From positions 744,001 through 808,000 of the forward strand of contig NZ_CP048113.1 in the NCBI RefSeq assembly GCF_010093065.1: DNA of 64,000 nt, given 5' to 3'. Under the pieces are notes generated by a model. It was not told the DNA's origin, did not search any database, and saw nothing but the letters and a program-made list of their open reading frames with translations. The stretch is from Chitinophaga agri. GTDB lineage: Bacteria > Bacteroidota > Bacteroidia > Chitinophagales > Chitinophagaceae. The position numbers and the translations under genes were made by a program. This document shows, piece after piece, positions 33,539-43,295 of the stretch (positions are counted from its first letter, which is position 1; the number at the start of each line of letters is the position of its first letter).

Positions 33539-35926
33539 GTGAAATATTTTTTATTCCTGATCATGATTACTTTGGCCGCTGCCAATGTATATAGTCAGTC
33601 TGTGCTAACTACGCCCATGACGGACTATTACACGAAGTGGAAAGTAAAATTGCCCGAAAAGCAGCAATATCCTGCATTCGGTGACAGTCTGCTGTCGTTT
33701 TCTAACGCAGCCAGCAGATCAAGGAAGTATGTTATTGCCCCTTTTGTTCCAATCACTTACGATACTTTCATTGGCGTTTATGAGCATAATAAGAGAAATC
33801 CTAAGCAGGTAGTCGTCGTGCATAAACAACGTAATCCGCTGCTGACTGTACATGGTAATGTGATGTACGATCTCTTCTACCAGTCAAGTGTAGACACACC
33901 TGTCACGCAGAAGGATGTATACCAGCATACCGTGCAGACGAGTCTTGAGCTGACTTACAAGGACAATTATCCTATCAGGCTGAACTTTTCTACCCGTATG
34001 GGTAATTCTTCTCTCTTCAGGAATCTTACCGATTTTAATCTCCAGTATACCAACCGGGATTTTAAGAATGCGATGATGAAGAAGGCGAGGGGCTGGGATG
34101 CGGGGAAATATGCGCAACTCGAGGAGTTACAGCAGCTGCGGGCACAGGTGGAAGCGAAGCAGCTGGAAATTAATAAACTGAAGAAGTGGAAGAGTGATCC
34201 AGCCTTGTTACAGCATATCATTGAAGCCCGTGAGCGAGCGTATTATGCGAAGATACGGGATTCCCTGGAGGCGTTGAACAAGCCTGATTTAAGGATCCCT
34301 GACCTGGATATCAGTAAGCGCAAGCGGTCTGACGGTAAATTGTCTGACCTGGAAGAGAAGAGTAAGAAAGTGAATGAATCGGCGGACTCCGTACTGCAAC
34401 GGTTCAATGACAAGTATGCGGCAGTGGACAAGAAGATAGACTCACTACAGCAGGAACTGGCAAAGTTGCAGGGTGTATACAAGCAACAGGAGAATATTTA
34501 CAATATCAGAAAGAATGCATTGACCGATGTGTTAGCCCGTAGTAAAAATAACAAGGAACTCGCGGACAACCTCAAAGCAATGAACCTCCCTGATTCTATA
34601 TTACCTAAAGGATATAAACATCTGCTTGCTATCCGGACAGTGGGAGTAGGGCGCCTGTTAGTGGACTATTCAGAGCTGACGGCGAAGAATATCAGCATAT
34701 TCGGGGCCCAGGCAGAGTATAATCCTGATTACTATGTGGCTTTTGCGACAGGCAGAGTTGATTACCGTTTCAGGGACTTCATCTTCAATGACAACAGGAC
34801 GAAACAGCACCTCAATCTGGTACGTGTTGGTAAGGGTATGCGGGATGGTAATAATATCATACTGACTTATTACACCGGTAGAAAGCAGGTGTATAATTTT
34901 AATACTGTTTCTAATAATGGAACGCCGAGTCCGACGAACCTGAGTCAGCATATTATGGGATTATCCCTGGAGGGAAGATGGCAGTTGGACGAAAATAACT
35001 ATATCAAGGGAGAGATCGCTAAATCATCTCTGCCGACTTACGCAAGACCAGTAGGAGAGCATGAGGATGCCGGCAATGGTATTTTCAAACTGGGCGATCA
35101 TTCTAATGAGGCATATGCTATCTCTGCCAACTCTGTGTTGCCTAAAACAGGCACCAGGTTTAGTGGTGTGTTTAAGATGATGGGGGCTAATTTCCAGTCG
35201 TTCAGTCTGTATACTACCGGTTCTTCTCAAACAGGTTGGGCGCTGAAGGTGGACCAGCCTTTCTTTCAGCAACAGCTGACATTAAGTGCAGGTATCAGAA
35301 AGAACGATTTTACGACCAGTTACCAGCAAACGAATTATTCCAGTAACACCGTATTTAAGAGCTTCCAGGCCACGTTCCGCAGGAAGAAATGGCCGACACT
35401 GACACTGGGGTATTTCCCAAGTTCACAGCTGACGAAGATGAGTGATACGAGCTATGCCGAGAACCTGTACTACAATCTGTCAGGAACTGCGAGTCATTTC
35501 TACTATTACAGGGGAATCATGATGAGCACGATGCTGACTTATACACAGTTTTATAATAAACAGACGGATAGTAGCTTCTTATATTTCAACAGTAAGAATA
35601 TGGTATTAAGCCAGACGGTATTTTATGGCAGGTTCATATTTACAGCGGGTGGTGCAATAGCTGTGAATCCTGAGTATAATTTATATACCGGGGAAGGTGG
35701 TGTGCAATACAAGATGCTTAGCTGGTTTGAATTAGGTGGAGGTATGAAATACAATTATCAGACCTCCTTCAATCTTACCCAGATCGGTTTTTCCGGTAAC
35801 GCGAAGATCACAATCCCTAAGCTGGGGGAGATCGCAGTCATGGCAGAAAAGGCATTTATACCAGGAATGCAGAAGCGCCTGGTATCCAGTAATAACGGAA
35901 GAGTAACTTATATAAAGACATTTTGA
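33539..35926 (+). CDS. Outer-membrane beta-barrel protein with long periplasmic coiled coil
   Basis: This 795-residue protein starts at GTG with a signal peptide (MKYFLFLIMITLAAANVYSQS). Residues about 60-185 are beta-rich. Residues about 187-345 form a charged coiled coil (for example QLEELQQLRAQVEAKQLEI and DSLQQELAKLQGVYKQ). From about 390 to the end, alternating amphipathic strands with many aromatics look like a 14-18-strand outer-membrane barrel. I do not recognise a named family. It is the first gene of the RHS locus, so it may be the outer-membrane conduit or anchor for the large proteins encoded downstream. That role is inference. It is followed after five bases by the next gene. Confidence 0.7.
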   Translation: MKYFLFLIMITLAAANVYSQSVLTTPMTDYYTKWKVKLPEKQQYPAFGDSLLSFSNAASRSRKYVIAPFVPITYDTFIGVYEHNKRNPKQVVVVHKQRNPLLTVHGNVMYDLFYQSSVDTPVTQKDVYQHTVQTSLELTYKDNYPIRLNFSTRMGNSSLFRNLTDFNLQYTNRDFKNAMMKKARGWDAGKYAQLEELQQLRAQVEAKQLEINKLKKWKSDPALLQHIIEARERAYYAKIRDSLEALNKPDLRIPDLDISKRKRSDGKLSDLEEKSKKVNESADSVLQRFNDKYAAVDKKIDSLQQELAKLQGVYKQQENIYNIRKNALTDVLARSKNNKELADNLKAMNLPDSILPKGYKHLLAIRTVGVGRLLVDYSELTAKNISIFGAQAEYNPDYYVAFATGRVDYRFRDFIFNDNRTKQHLNLVRVGKGMRDGNNIILTYYTGRKQVYNFNTVSNNGTPSPTNLSQHIMGLSLEGRWQLDENNYIKGEIAKSSLPTYARPVGEHEDAGNGIFKLGDHSNEAYAISANSVLPKTGTRFSGVFKMMGANFQSFSLYTTGSSQTGWALKVDQPFFQQQLTLSAGIRKNDFTTSYQQTNYSSNTVFKSFQATFRRKKWPTLTLGYFPSSQLTKMSDTSYAENLYYNLSGTASHFYYYRGIMMSTMLTYTQFYNKQTDSSFLYFNSKNMVLSQTVFYGRFIFTAGGAIAVNPEYNLYTGEGGVQYKMLSWFELGGGMKYNYQTSFNLTQIGFSGNAKITIPKLGEIAVMAEKAFIPGMQKRLVSSNNGRVTYIKTF

Positions 35927-35931
35927 TTAAA

Positions 35932-37032
35932 ATGAAAAGTTGGACCCACATTTTTGTTTTTTTAGGTGTGCTCTTAGGAGTGCAGGCCAGTGCACAGGTA
36001 ACGATGACGGCGCAGGTACCTCCCGAAGGTGTGCTGATGAAGGCACAGCTCTGGAACATTGCGATGGTATCTGTTTCTGATGCACCGGTAACAGTCAGGA
36101 TCATGATGCGCCTTACCGATGTAAGGACGAATCAGCCGGTACTGACAGGTATTTCAAGAGAGCTGACACTGAACAAAGGCGCTAAGCAGTTACAGGCCGG
36201 AGATGTTTCTCCGATACAGTACGAGTACCTGTCTGACGTGGCTGACAGAAGTCCGAACGGGCTGCTGCCTGTAGGTAACTACCAGGCTTGTTACAGCGTC
36301 TATATCAACGGTACCTATAAAGGTGATCTGATCTCGGAAGATTGTAGTCCTTTTGCGGTAGCACCTGTTGGTCCGCCGTTACTGAATACACCAGCAGACA
36401 AGAGCGTACTGGAATCGTTCAATCCGCAGTTCACCTGGTTACCACCATCTCCTGCGACGTTATTCAGCAATCTGAATTATGAGTTGCTGCTGACAGAAGT
36501 GAGAAGCGGACAGTCATCCGTAGAAGCGATCCAGCAGAACTTACCTGTATACCGTTTACCTTCCACTAAAAGCCCTTTTGCCAACTATCCGTCATCCGCA
36601 TTATCGCTGGATACCGGGAAAGTATATGCCTGGACGGTGATTGCGCGTAATGGGAATGCATTTGCTGCACAGACGGATGTGTGGACATTCTCGCTGAAGT
36701 CTACACTGGTGAAGAAAGAGTTAGCACAGGATTCACATATTCAGCTGAGAAAAGAGCTGGACGGTGCCGTAGCTGCTGTAACAGGCAATGTACACTTTAC
36801 CTATATCAATGCGGTTAACGACAGTACCGTTCAATATGAACTGCTGGGTCTTGAAGCGGGTAATAAAGTCATTACCTACGGTGAGATCGAAGTAGTACCC
36901 GGCGATAACATGATCTCCTTCCCAATAAGAAGAAAATATAGTCTGCAGGATGGCAAGACCTACCTGCTGCGTGTACAAAATTCACGGAGAGAATATTTCC
37001 AGATGAAGTTTGTCTACACGAAAGAGAATTAA
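35932..37032 (+). CDS. Secreted Ig/fibronectin-like protein of the RHS locus
   Basis: This 366-residue protein has a signal peptide (MKSWTHIFVFLGVLLGVQASAQ). The mature part is all beta. Residues about 25-145 form a first sandwich, and residues about 150-255 look like a fibronectin-type domain with the opening LLNTPADKSVL and FTWLPPSP and a final VYAWTVIARN. A C-terminal segment is of similar character. It resembles the TANFOR-type proteins of Bacteroidota, though I cannot verify this. It sits five bases after the barrel gene and 39 bp before the giant SpvB-like gene, so it is likely co-expressed as a scaffold or adaptor. Confidence 0.65.
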   Translation: MKSWTHIFVFLGVLLGVQASAQVTMTAQVPPEGVLMKAQLWNIAMVSVSDAPVTVRIMMRLTDVRTNQPVLTGISRELTLNKGAKQLQAGDVSPIQYEYLSDVADRSPNGLLPVGNYQACYSVYINGTYKGDLISEDCSPFAVAPVGPPLLNTPADKSVLESFNPQFTWLPPSPATLFSNLNYELLLTEVRSGQSSVEAIQQNLPVYRLPSTKSPFANYPSSALSLDTGKVYAWTVIARNGNAFAAQTDVWTFSLKSTLVKKELAQDSHIQLRKELDGAVAAVTGNVHFTYINAVNDSTVQYELLGLEAGNKVITYGEIEVVPGDNMISFPIRRKYSLQDGKTYLLRVQNSRREYFQMKFVYTKEN

Positions 37033-37071
37033 CCGGCGAATCAGTCCCTATACCTATAAAATAGATCGAAG

Positions 37072-40000
37072 ATGATATTGGCTCTTGCTGCTAAGAGGAA
37101 GAAGACATTTGCGTGTACCATGCTGGCACTGATGTATTTTGAGATGATCATTCCTCCTGCTACATCACAGGCAGCTGTAATAAATCCTGCGTATAGAAAG
37201 GAGAATAATTATCCTGCAACTACCGGTGTGGCTAATACTGCACCAGTAGCGAAACCGATGCCTGTGGCCACTCCTATAGTGGCGAAGGATGCGGAGAAAA
37301 ATACATTTGCACCGGAGAAAGCGGAAGGCGGTCCCGGGCAGCCTGAGATGGCGGAGTTTCACTCTGTGAACAGTGACAATATGGTCGATCTGTTTTCGGG
37401 AGATTTGTCCTACTCGATCCCCTTGATGGATGTGGGGGGATATCCAATTGCAATAGGGTATAACAGTGGTATTACGATGGACCAGGAGGCGAGCTGGGTA
37501 GGTTTAGGATGGAGCTTGAACCCAGGGGTTATTAATCGTAACCTGCGAGGCGTACCGGATGAGTTTAACGGTGCAGATACTTTAACCAAGACGCAGAGTA
37601 TCAGGGAAAGCAAGACGATAGGTGGAAACCTCGGTATTGATCTGGAGTTGGCAGGTCGTACGCAGAACATAGGCGGAAAGGATGTTGGAACAGACGCAGT
37701 GAGAGTATCCTTATCTGCATCTCTTGGGATTGTTCATAATACTTATAAAGGTATAGGTATTGAAATGGGTACGGCCGTGGGTTTACGTGTAGCGAAAGGT
37801 CAGGCATCAGGTTTATCAGGCGGTCTCGGTTTTACAAACAGCAGCCAGAATGGGTTGACGATTTCTCCCAGCGTTGGCTATTCTATCCAGGCGGCGGAGT
37901 ATGGAGATAAAGGAAACCTGATGGTACCACTCAGTGTAGGTACTGCGCTGAATACGAGGGAAGGTATGAAATCAGTGCAGTTCTCGGCAGGCACCTCGCT
38001 TTACAGAACGAACGAGAAGAATACAAAGGCCAATGGAGAGGGTAATGGGATGACAACAACCGGTCGCTTATCGGGTGCTATTTCGTTTGCTTCTCCTTCA
38101 TTCAACCCTGCTATGTCAGTACCGTACACCAGTACAATGTTGACGATTTCGGCTAAGGTGGGTGCCCAGATGAAGATTGTACATCCGAGCTTGTCGTTGG
38201 GTGGATATATTGCTAAACAAGGCATTGAGCCGGAAGACCAGGTGATGCGTTTGCCAGCGTATGGGTACCTTAATTATCAGCATGCAGAGGGAAATCCATT
38301 AGCTGTGCTTGATTACAATAGAGAAAAGGATGCTAGCTACAGAGATAGAGATCCACAGTCAACAAATATTGCTATACCTATTTACACCTATGACGTTTTC
38401 TCCATATTGGGAGAGGGCGTAAGTGGCAGCTTCCGTGGCTACAGAAGTGATGTAGGTTATGTATATGATCACAAGCTCAAAACAAAGGATAAGTCTTTAA
38501 GTATAGGCGCTGACGTCGGATTCGGAGATATTGTGAAAATAGGTGTGGACGTAAACTATACCCGTTCATTTACTGAAACCTTGCCATGGACAGATTCAAG
38601 GTCTAATCCACTGGCTTCATCACTTGCTTTTACCAAAGGTGGAGGGCTTGTTGAGCCGTCTTATTTCCGTAATCCGGGTGAGAAGACCGTGAATACCAAA
38701 GCATTTTATGACCTGATCGGCGGCGAAGATATTGTTGTGCCAAAGTTATTCCAGGCAGGAGCGGATATCAGAACGCTGAATACACTGACCACGTATAAAG
38801 ATGGTCGCTTCGGCAAAGATGTAGCGTTGAAAGCACGGGAGAATGTGAAGGAGAACAGAGATAAAAGAACACAGGTGATTACTTACATGACGGCTAAAGA
38901 GGCTAGTGTCGCCGGTCAGTCTCCTTACCTTGAAAATTATCAGCTAAATAAATTCATGCTACAGAATGATTGCGCCGTTAATACAGGAAACAAGGGCATC
39001 ATTGATGAAGAGGAGCATGGACTCCTGGGGGAATATTTTGAAGGAAGAGAGTTGGATGGTAAGAAATTTATGACCAGGATCGATACCGGGCTTCACTTTA
39101 AGGATGTGTATGATTTTAAGTTTCCATATGGTGTAGGTAGTAATAAGGCTGATGCACCTCCTAACACGGTAAGGTGGACGGGACGTATCAAGGCGCCAGT
39201 CACTGGTGTATATCAAATCATTACAGATACAGATGATGGTGTAAGGGTTTTCATGAACGGTGAAAGTCTGATAAATGGATGGTGGACAGGTTATGGCATT
39301 CGTAAAACAACGGTGAACCTCGAAGCAGGACAGATGTATGATTTACGTGTGGAATTATTTAACTGGATTGGCGATACCAGGATCCATTTCACAATGTTCT
39401 CCGGAGAGACCTATATTACCGCGAAGGATTTCTACACACCTGCTATCGTACATGATACTTTCACAGCGGTGCCAGATTTTCTGACCAATGAGAGAAGGAT
39501 TACCAGCATGAGAAAGGCAAATCATATTTCTCAGGTGGAAGTGTTGAGCCCTGATGGCAAACGTAATATTTACGGTCTTCCTGTTTATAATATCAAACAG
39601 AAAGAAACAACATTTGCTGTAAAGCATGAAAATGGAAACCCGGAAGATGGTAGCGTAGCTTATAATCACGGGGTTGATAATACTGTAGGAAATAAGAATG
39701 GCACTGACTGGTATTTCTCTTCAGAGGAAACGCCGGCTTATCCGACTGCTTTTCTGTTAACGGGTATCATGTCTCCTGACTATGTGGATCTCACCGGAAA
39801 CGGTATTTCTGATGATGATCCAGGTAATGCGGTCAAGTTCAACTATACTAAGACAGCTGGTAAGGATAATCCGTTTAAATGGCGTACACCTTATTCTAAG
39901 GGGGCTAATTATAATGAAGGTATGAAATCTGACAATCGTGATGATAAGGGTAGTTATGTGTACGGAGAGAAAGAGTTATGGTACCTGAACTCGATTGAGT

Positions 40001-42753
40001 CAAAAAATATGGTGGCAACTTTTGTATTGGCCGACAGATATGACCAGCAACCAATAGATGAAAATGGCAATAAAGGTGGTATTAATCCATCAAAACGTCT
40101 GGAAGAAATTAATCTGTATACCAAGGCAGATTTTTTAAAATACAATACCGCTGCGCGACCAATCAAGACAGTGCATTTTGAATATAATTACCAACTTTGT
40201 AAAGGTTACAGCAACGCGGATAGTACAGGTAAATTAACGCTGACGCGTATCTGGTTTACATACAATGGAAACAAGAAGGGAAAGAAGAATGCCTACGTAT
40301 TCAATTATAATGCCGTGAATCCGGACTATGATCATAAGTCAGCTGACCGTTGGGGAAACTACAAAAACCCGGCAGATAATTTTGGATATAGTGAGAATAA
40401 TAAGATCACTAACGGAGAGAATCCCTATGCAGTTCAGGATAGTGCTTTAGCGGCCACTAATATTGCTGCCTGGACGTTGGACGAAATCACATTGCCATCT
40501 GGTGGTCGTATGAAGATCACTTATGAAAGTGATGATTATGGTTTTGTTCAACACACAAGAGCTGCGAGAATGTTTAACATTGCCGGTTTCTCTCGTGAAA
40601 AACCGGTTATTACGGAAAAGCCATTCACCAGTAACCTGACACCTACTTTGTATGAGTCGGCAGGTGACAATGCCTATGTAGCGATTAATGTACCTGAGTC
40701 AGTGTCGTCCAAGGAAGAGGTATATACTAAATATCTGACAGGTCTTGATGACATGATGTCTTTCCGGTTGAATGTAAAAATGCCGACAGATAAATGGGGT
40801 AGCGGGTACGAGTTTATTAATGTATACGCAGTGCTTGAACCTGGAGAGTATGGATATACGAATGGGGGCAGAACAATCTGGTTTAAAGTGAAGACCGTCA
40901 ACGACAAAGGCAAACTGGGAGGAGACCTGACGCCGATGGCCAGAATGGCGGCGCAATTCCTTCGTTTGCATGCACCATCCAAAGCCTACCCGGGCTCTGA
41001 TGTTGGCGATAATCCTAACGTAGTGGATGCGCTGCAGATGTTTATGGCGCAGGCAGATAATATACTGAATGCATTGAGATCTTTCGACGCCACTGTGCGT
41101 AGCAAAAAATGGATGAAGTATGTGGATCTGAACCGCTCCTTTGTACGTCTGAATGTGCCTGACTACAAGAAATATGGAAATGGCCACCGTGTGAAGAGAA
41201 TTGTTATCTATGATAACTGGAATAAGATGACTGGACGTAAAGAGTCCATGTATGGTACTGAATACGAATACACCAGGACGATGAAAATCGACGGTGTGGA
41301 AAGAAAGATCAGTAGCGGGGTGGCTACATATGAGCCAATGGTGGGAGCGGAAGAGAACCCGTTACGTAAACCTATCGCATATGGTGACAGATCTGCACTA
41401 TGGGCACCGGTGGATATCAGCTATATGGAGTCACCTGTAGCAGAGTCTTTCTACCCGGGTGCATCGGTTGGTTACAGTGCGGTGATATCAAGATCTATTA
41501 ACAATGATCCGAAGATAAAATCACGTACCGGCTTTAAAGAGAATCTGTTCTATACGGCTTATGATTTCCCGACTTTCTCTGATCAGTCAATATTTGATGC
41601 AACAACCAAAAAGGTGTACAAGCCGACGTTAAATAACCTGTTTAAGATAAATGCCCGCCATTATCTGACTTTAAGCCAGGGCTTCAAGGTGGAGTTAAAT
41701 GACATGCATGGTAAACCGAAAGCGGAGAATATTTACGGCGATGCGGATAAAACGCCTAATTCTTACACACGCTATTTCTATAGGGTCGCCAACGACCTGA
41801 GTGCAGAGAAACGACTGAGCAACACCGTACTGACGATGGATGCCAAGGGTAATATCAGCACAGATCTTACCATTGGTGAAGATGTGGAGTTAATGATGGA
41901 TATGCGTCAGAGCCGGATGGAAACCAGCAGTATGGCAGTTGAGGCGAACCTCGATATCTTCTTCCTGAATCCGCCTATTCCGTTTGGTTTGCCAATGGTC
42001 ATACCGATACCACAGAGTGAGAAAAACCAGTTCCGTTCAGTGGCGGCAATGAAGGTGATTAACAGGCATGGTATTATGGACAGTGTGGAAGTAATGGATA
42101 AGGGAAGTAAGGTAGTAACCAGGAACCTGCTGTATGATGGAGAAACAGGAGATGTGATATTGACATCCACTCAGAATGAGTTTGGTGATCCGGTGTTTAA
42201 TTTCAGTTATCCGGCAGGTTGGATGTACGAGGGTATGTCCGGTGCATATAAGAATGTGAATGCATCACTGGATCATGTCTATTTGCAGAATGGAAAGATT
42301 ATTGGCGGTTTAACACCTGGAGGTATTTCTGACGGAACCATCAATAGTCTGTTTTTCTCTGGTGATGAGATATTGGCCTATGGAAGAAACAAGGTCAATG
42401 ACGATGAATGTAATCCGGTGCCAGCGACCTTCCCGAATGCAGGCATGTTATGGGTAGTGAATGCGAATGAGTTGAGTGATGGTGTACAAAGTCTTTATTT
42501 CATAGATGAAAATGGAAAGCCTTATACAGGAAATGATGTGACACTTAAAGTGATCAGGTCTGGTAGAAGGAATATGAATGCAGGTGCGGGTTCAGTAACG
42601 ATGATGAAATCACCATTGGATCTGGCAGGAAACGGGAAATATATCCTGAACATCAATAAGGATAAGAAGATCATCAGTGCCAGTATGATTGAATACAAGC
42701 AGAACTGGCAGGTACAGGACCGTAAAAAGCAGAAGATCCTTTGTGCTTATTAA
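37072..42753 (+). CDS. Giant SpvB/RHS-like secreted protein with PA14 domain
   Basis: This 1893-residue protein starts with a hydrophobic signal-like segment (residues 10-35). An SpvB/TcB-like N-terminal region begins near 100 with MVDLFSGDLSYSIPL and GLGWSLNPGVI, the opening seen in RHS-linked surface proteins. A PA14 carbohydrate-binding module lies at about 649-786 (LLGEYFEGRELDG ... DTDDGVRVFMNG ... LFNWIGDTRIHF). The remainder is long beta-rich sequence without an RHS core or toxin tip. It probably forms a shell or adhesin working with the RHS proteins. PA14 suggests glycan binding at a target surface. It is the third gene of the locus. Confidence 0.78.
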   Translation: MILALAAKRKKTFACTMLALMYFEMIIPPATSQAAVINPAYRKENNYPATTGVANTAPVAKPMPVATPIVAKDAEKNTFAPEKAEGGPGQPEMAEFHSVNSDNMVDLFSGDLSYSIPLMDVGGYPIAIGYNSGITMDQEASWVGLGWSLNPGVINRNLRGVPDEFNGADTLTKTQSIRESKTIGGNLGIDLELAGRTQNIGGKDVGTDAVRVSLSASLGIVHNTYKGIGIEMGTAVGLRVAKGQASGLSGGLGFTNSSQNGLTISPSVGYSIQAAEYGDKGNLMVPLSVGTALNTREGMKSVQFSAGTSLYRTNEKNTKANGEGNGMTTTGRLSGAISFASPSFNPAMSVPYTSTMLTISAKVGAQMKIVHPSLSLGGYIAKQGIEPEDQVMRLPAYGYLNYQHAEGNPLAVLDYNREKDASYRDRDPQSTNIAIPIYTYDVFSILGEGVSGSFRGYRSDVGYVYDHKLKTKDKSLSIGADVGFGDIVKIGVDVNYTRSFTETLPWTDSRSNPLASSLAFTKGGGLVEPSYFRNPGEKTVNTKAFYDLIGGEDIVVPKLFQAGADIRTLNTLTTYKDGRFGKDVALKARENVKENRDKRTQVITYMTAKEASVAGQSPYLENYQLNKFMLQNDCAVNTGNKGIIDEEEHGLLGEYFEGRELDGKKFMTRIDTGLHFKDVYDFKFPYGVGSNKADAPPNTVRWTGRIKAPVTGVYQIITDTDDGVRVFMNGESLINGWWTGYGIRKTTVNLEAGQMYDLRVELFNWIGDTRIHFTMFSGETYITAKDFYTPAIVHDTFTAVPDFLTNERRITSMRKANHISQVEVLSPDGKRNIYGLPVYNIKQKETTFAVKHENGNPEDGSVAYNHGVDNTVGNKNGTDWYFSSEETPAYPTAFLLTGIMSPDYVDLTGNGISDDDPGNAVKFNYTKTAGKDNPFKWRTPYSKGANYNEGMKSDNRDDKGSYVYGEKELWYLNSIESKNMVATFVLADRYDQQPIDENGNKGGINPSKRLEEINLYTKADFLKYNTAARPIKTVHFEYNYQLCKGYSNADSTGKLTLTRIWFTYNGNKKGKKNAYVFNYNAVNPDYDHKSADRWGNYKNPADNFGYSENNKITNGENPYAVQDSALAATNIAAWTLDEITLPSGGRMKITYESDDYGFVQHTRAARMFNIAGFSREKPVITEKPFTSNLTPTLYESAGDNAYVAINVPESVSSKEEVYTKYLTGLDDMMSFRLNVKMPTDKWGSGYEFINVYAVLEPGEYGYTNGGRTIWFKVKTVNDKGKLGGDLTPMARMAAQFLRLHAPSKAYPGSDVGDNPNVVDALQMFMAQADNILNALRSFDATVRSKKWMKYVDLNRSFVRLNVPDYKKYGNGHRVKRIVIYDNWNKMTGRKESMYGTEYEYTRTMKIDGVERKISSGVATYEPMVGAEENPLRKPIAYGDRSALWAPVDISYMESPVAESFYPGASVGYSAVISRSINNDPKIKSRTGFKENLFYTAYDFPTFSDQSIFDATTKKVYKPTLNNLFKINARHYLTLSQGFKVELNDMHGKPKAENIYGDADKTPNSYTRYFYRVANDLSAEKRLSNTVLTMDAKGNISTDLTIGEDVELMMDMRQSRMETSSMAVEANLDIFFLNPPIPFGLPMVIPIPQSEKNQFRSVAAMKVINRHGIMDSVEVMDKGSKVVTRNLLYDGETGDVILTSTQNEFGDPVFNFSYPAGWMYEGMSGAYKNVNASLDHVYLQNGKIIGGLTPGGISDGTINSLFFSGDEILAYGRNKVNDDECNPVPATFPNAGMLWVVNANELSDGVQSLYFIDENGKPYTGNDVTLKVIRSGRRNMNAGAGSVTMMKSPLDLAGNGKYILNINKDKKIISASMIEYKQNWQVQDRKKQKILCAY

Positions 42754-42777
42754 TCACAACACTGTAAAAGAAAAGAT

Positions 42778-43251
42778 ATGCTGAATAGAATATTATGGGT
42801 AGTACTGTTTGCAACACTGGGCTTCGTGTATAACGCGGACGCCCAGCAGCAGGCAGATGCTGCGAGGTTACAGGGTAACTGGGTATTAACTGGAGTACAG
42901 TCAGCACTATATTCTCAGAGCGATGACAGGTTGATGGAAAAAAACACGATTGACCTTTCATCCGTCGTGCGTTGGAGAACACCAGTACCGATGAACGCCA
43001 GGTTTAAACAAGACTCCTGTTTCCTGACAGGTCGTATGCCTTCTTTTCAGAAGTATACAACCGCAGAGAAGGGATTGCTGATAATCAGTCAGAAAATGAA
43101 GCCAGGCTTTCCTGCGATGAGTACATCGTATCACTTTGAGATTTCTCCATCAGGTGCATTGACGATTATCATGCCAGCTGCATATTATCAGGATGCGGCG
43201 TCGAAGTCGGCAGTAAAGATGGTATACCACTGCCAGTATAAGCGAAAGTGA
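42778..43251 (+). CDS. Small secreted protein of the RHS locus
   Basis: This 157-residue protein has a signal peptide (MLNRILWVVLFATLGFVYNADA). The mature beta-rich part starts LQGNWVLTGVQSALYS, which recalls lipocalin-like small barrels in Bacteroidota (a glycine-asparagine-tryptophan near the start of the barrel). No further assignment is possible. It lies 24 bp after the PA14 gene and 44 bp before the next, in the same direction. Confidence 0.6.
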   Translation: MLNRILWVVLFATLGFVYNADAQQQADAARLQGNWVLTGVQSALYSQSDDRLMEKNTIDLSSVVRWRTPVPMNARFKQDSCFLTGRMPSFQKYTTAEKGLLIISQKMKPGFPAMSTSYHFEISPSGALTIIMPAAYYQDAASKSAVKMVYHCQYKRK

Positions 43252-43295
43252 TTATTGAAGGGGCTTAATTTGAATAATACTTTATCTGGGATTCA

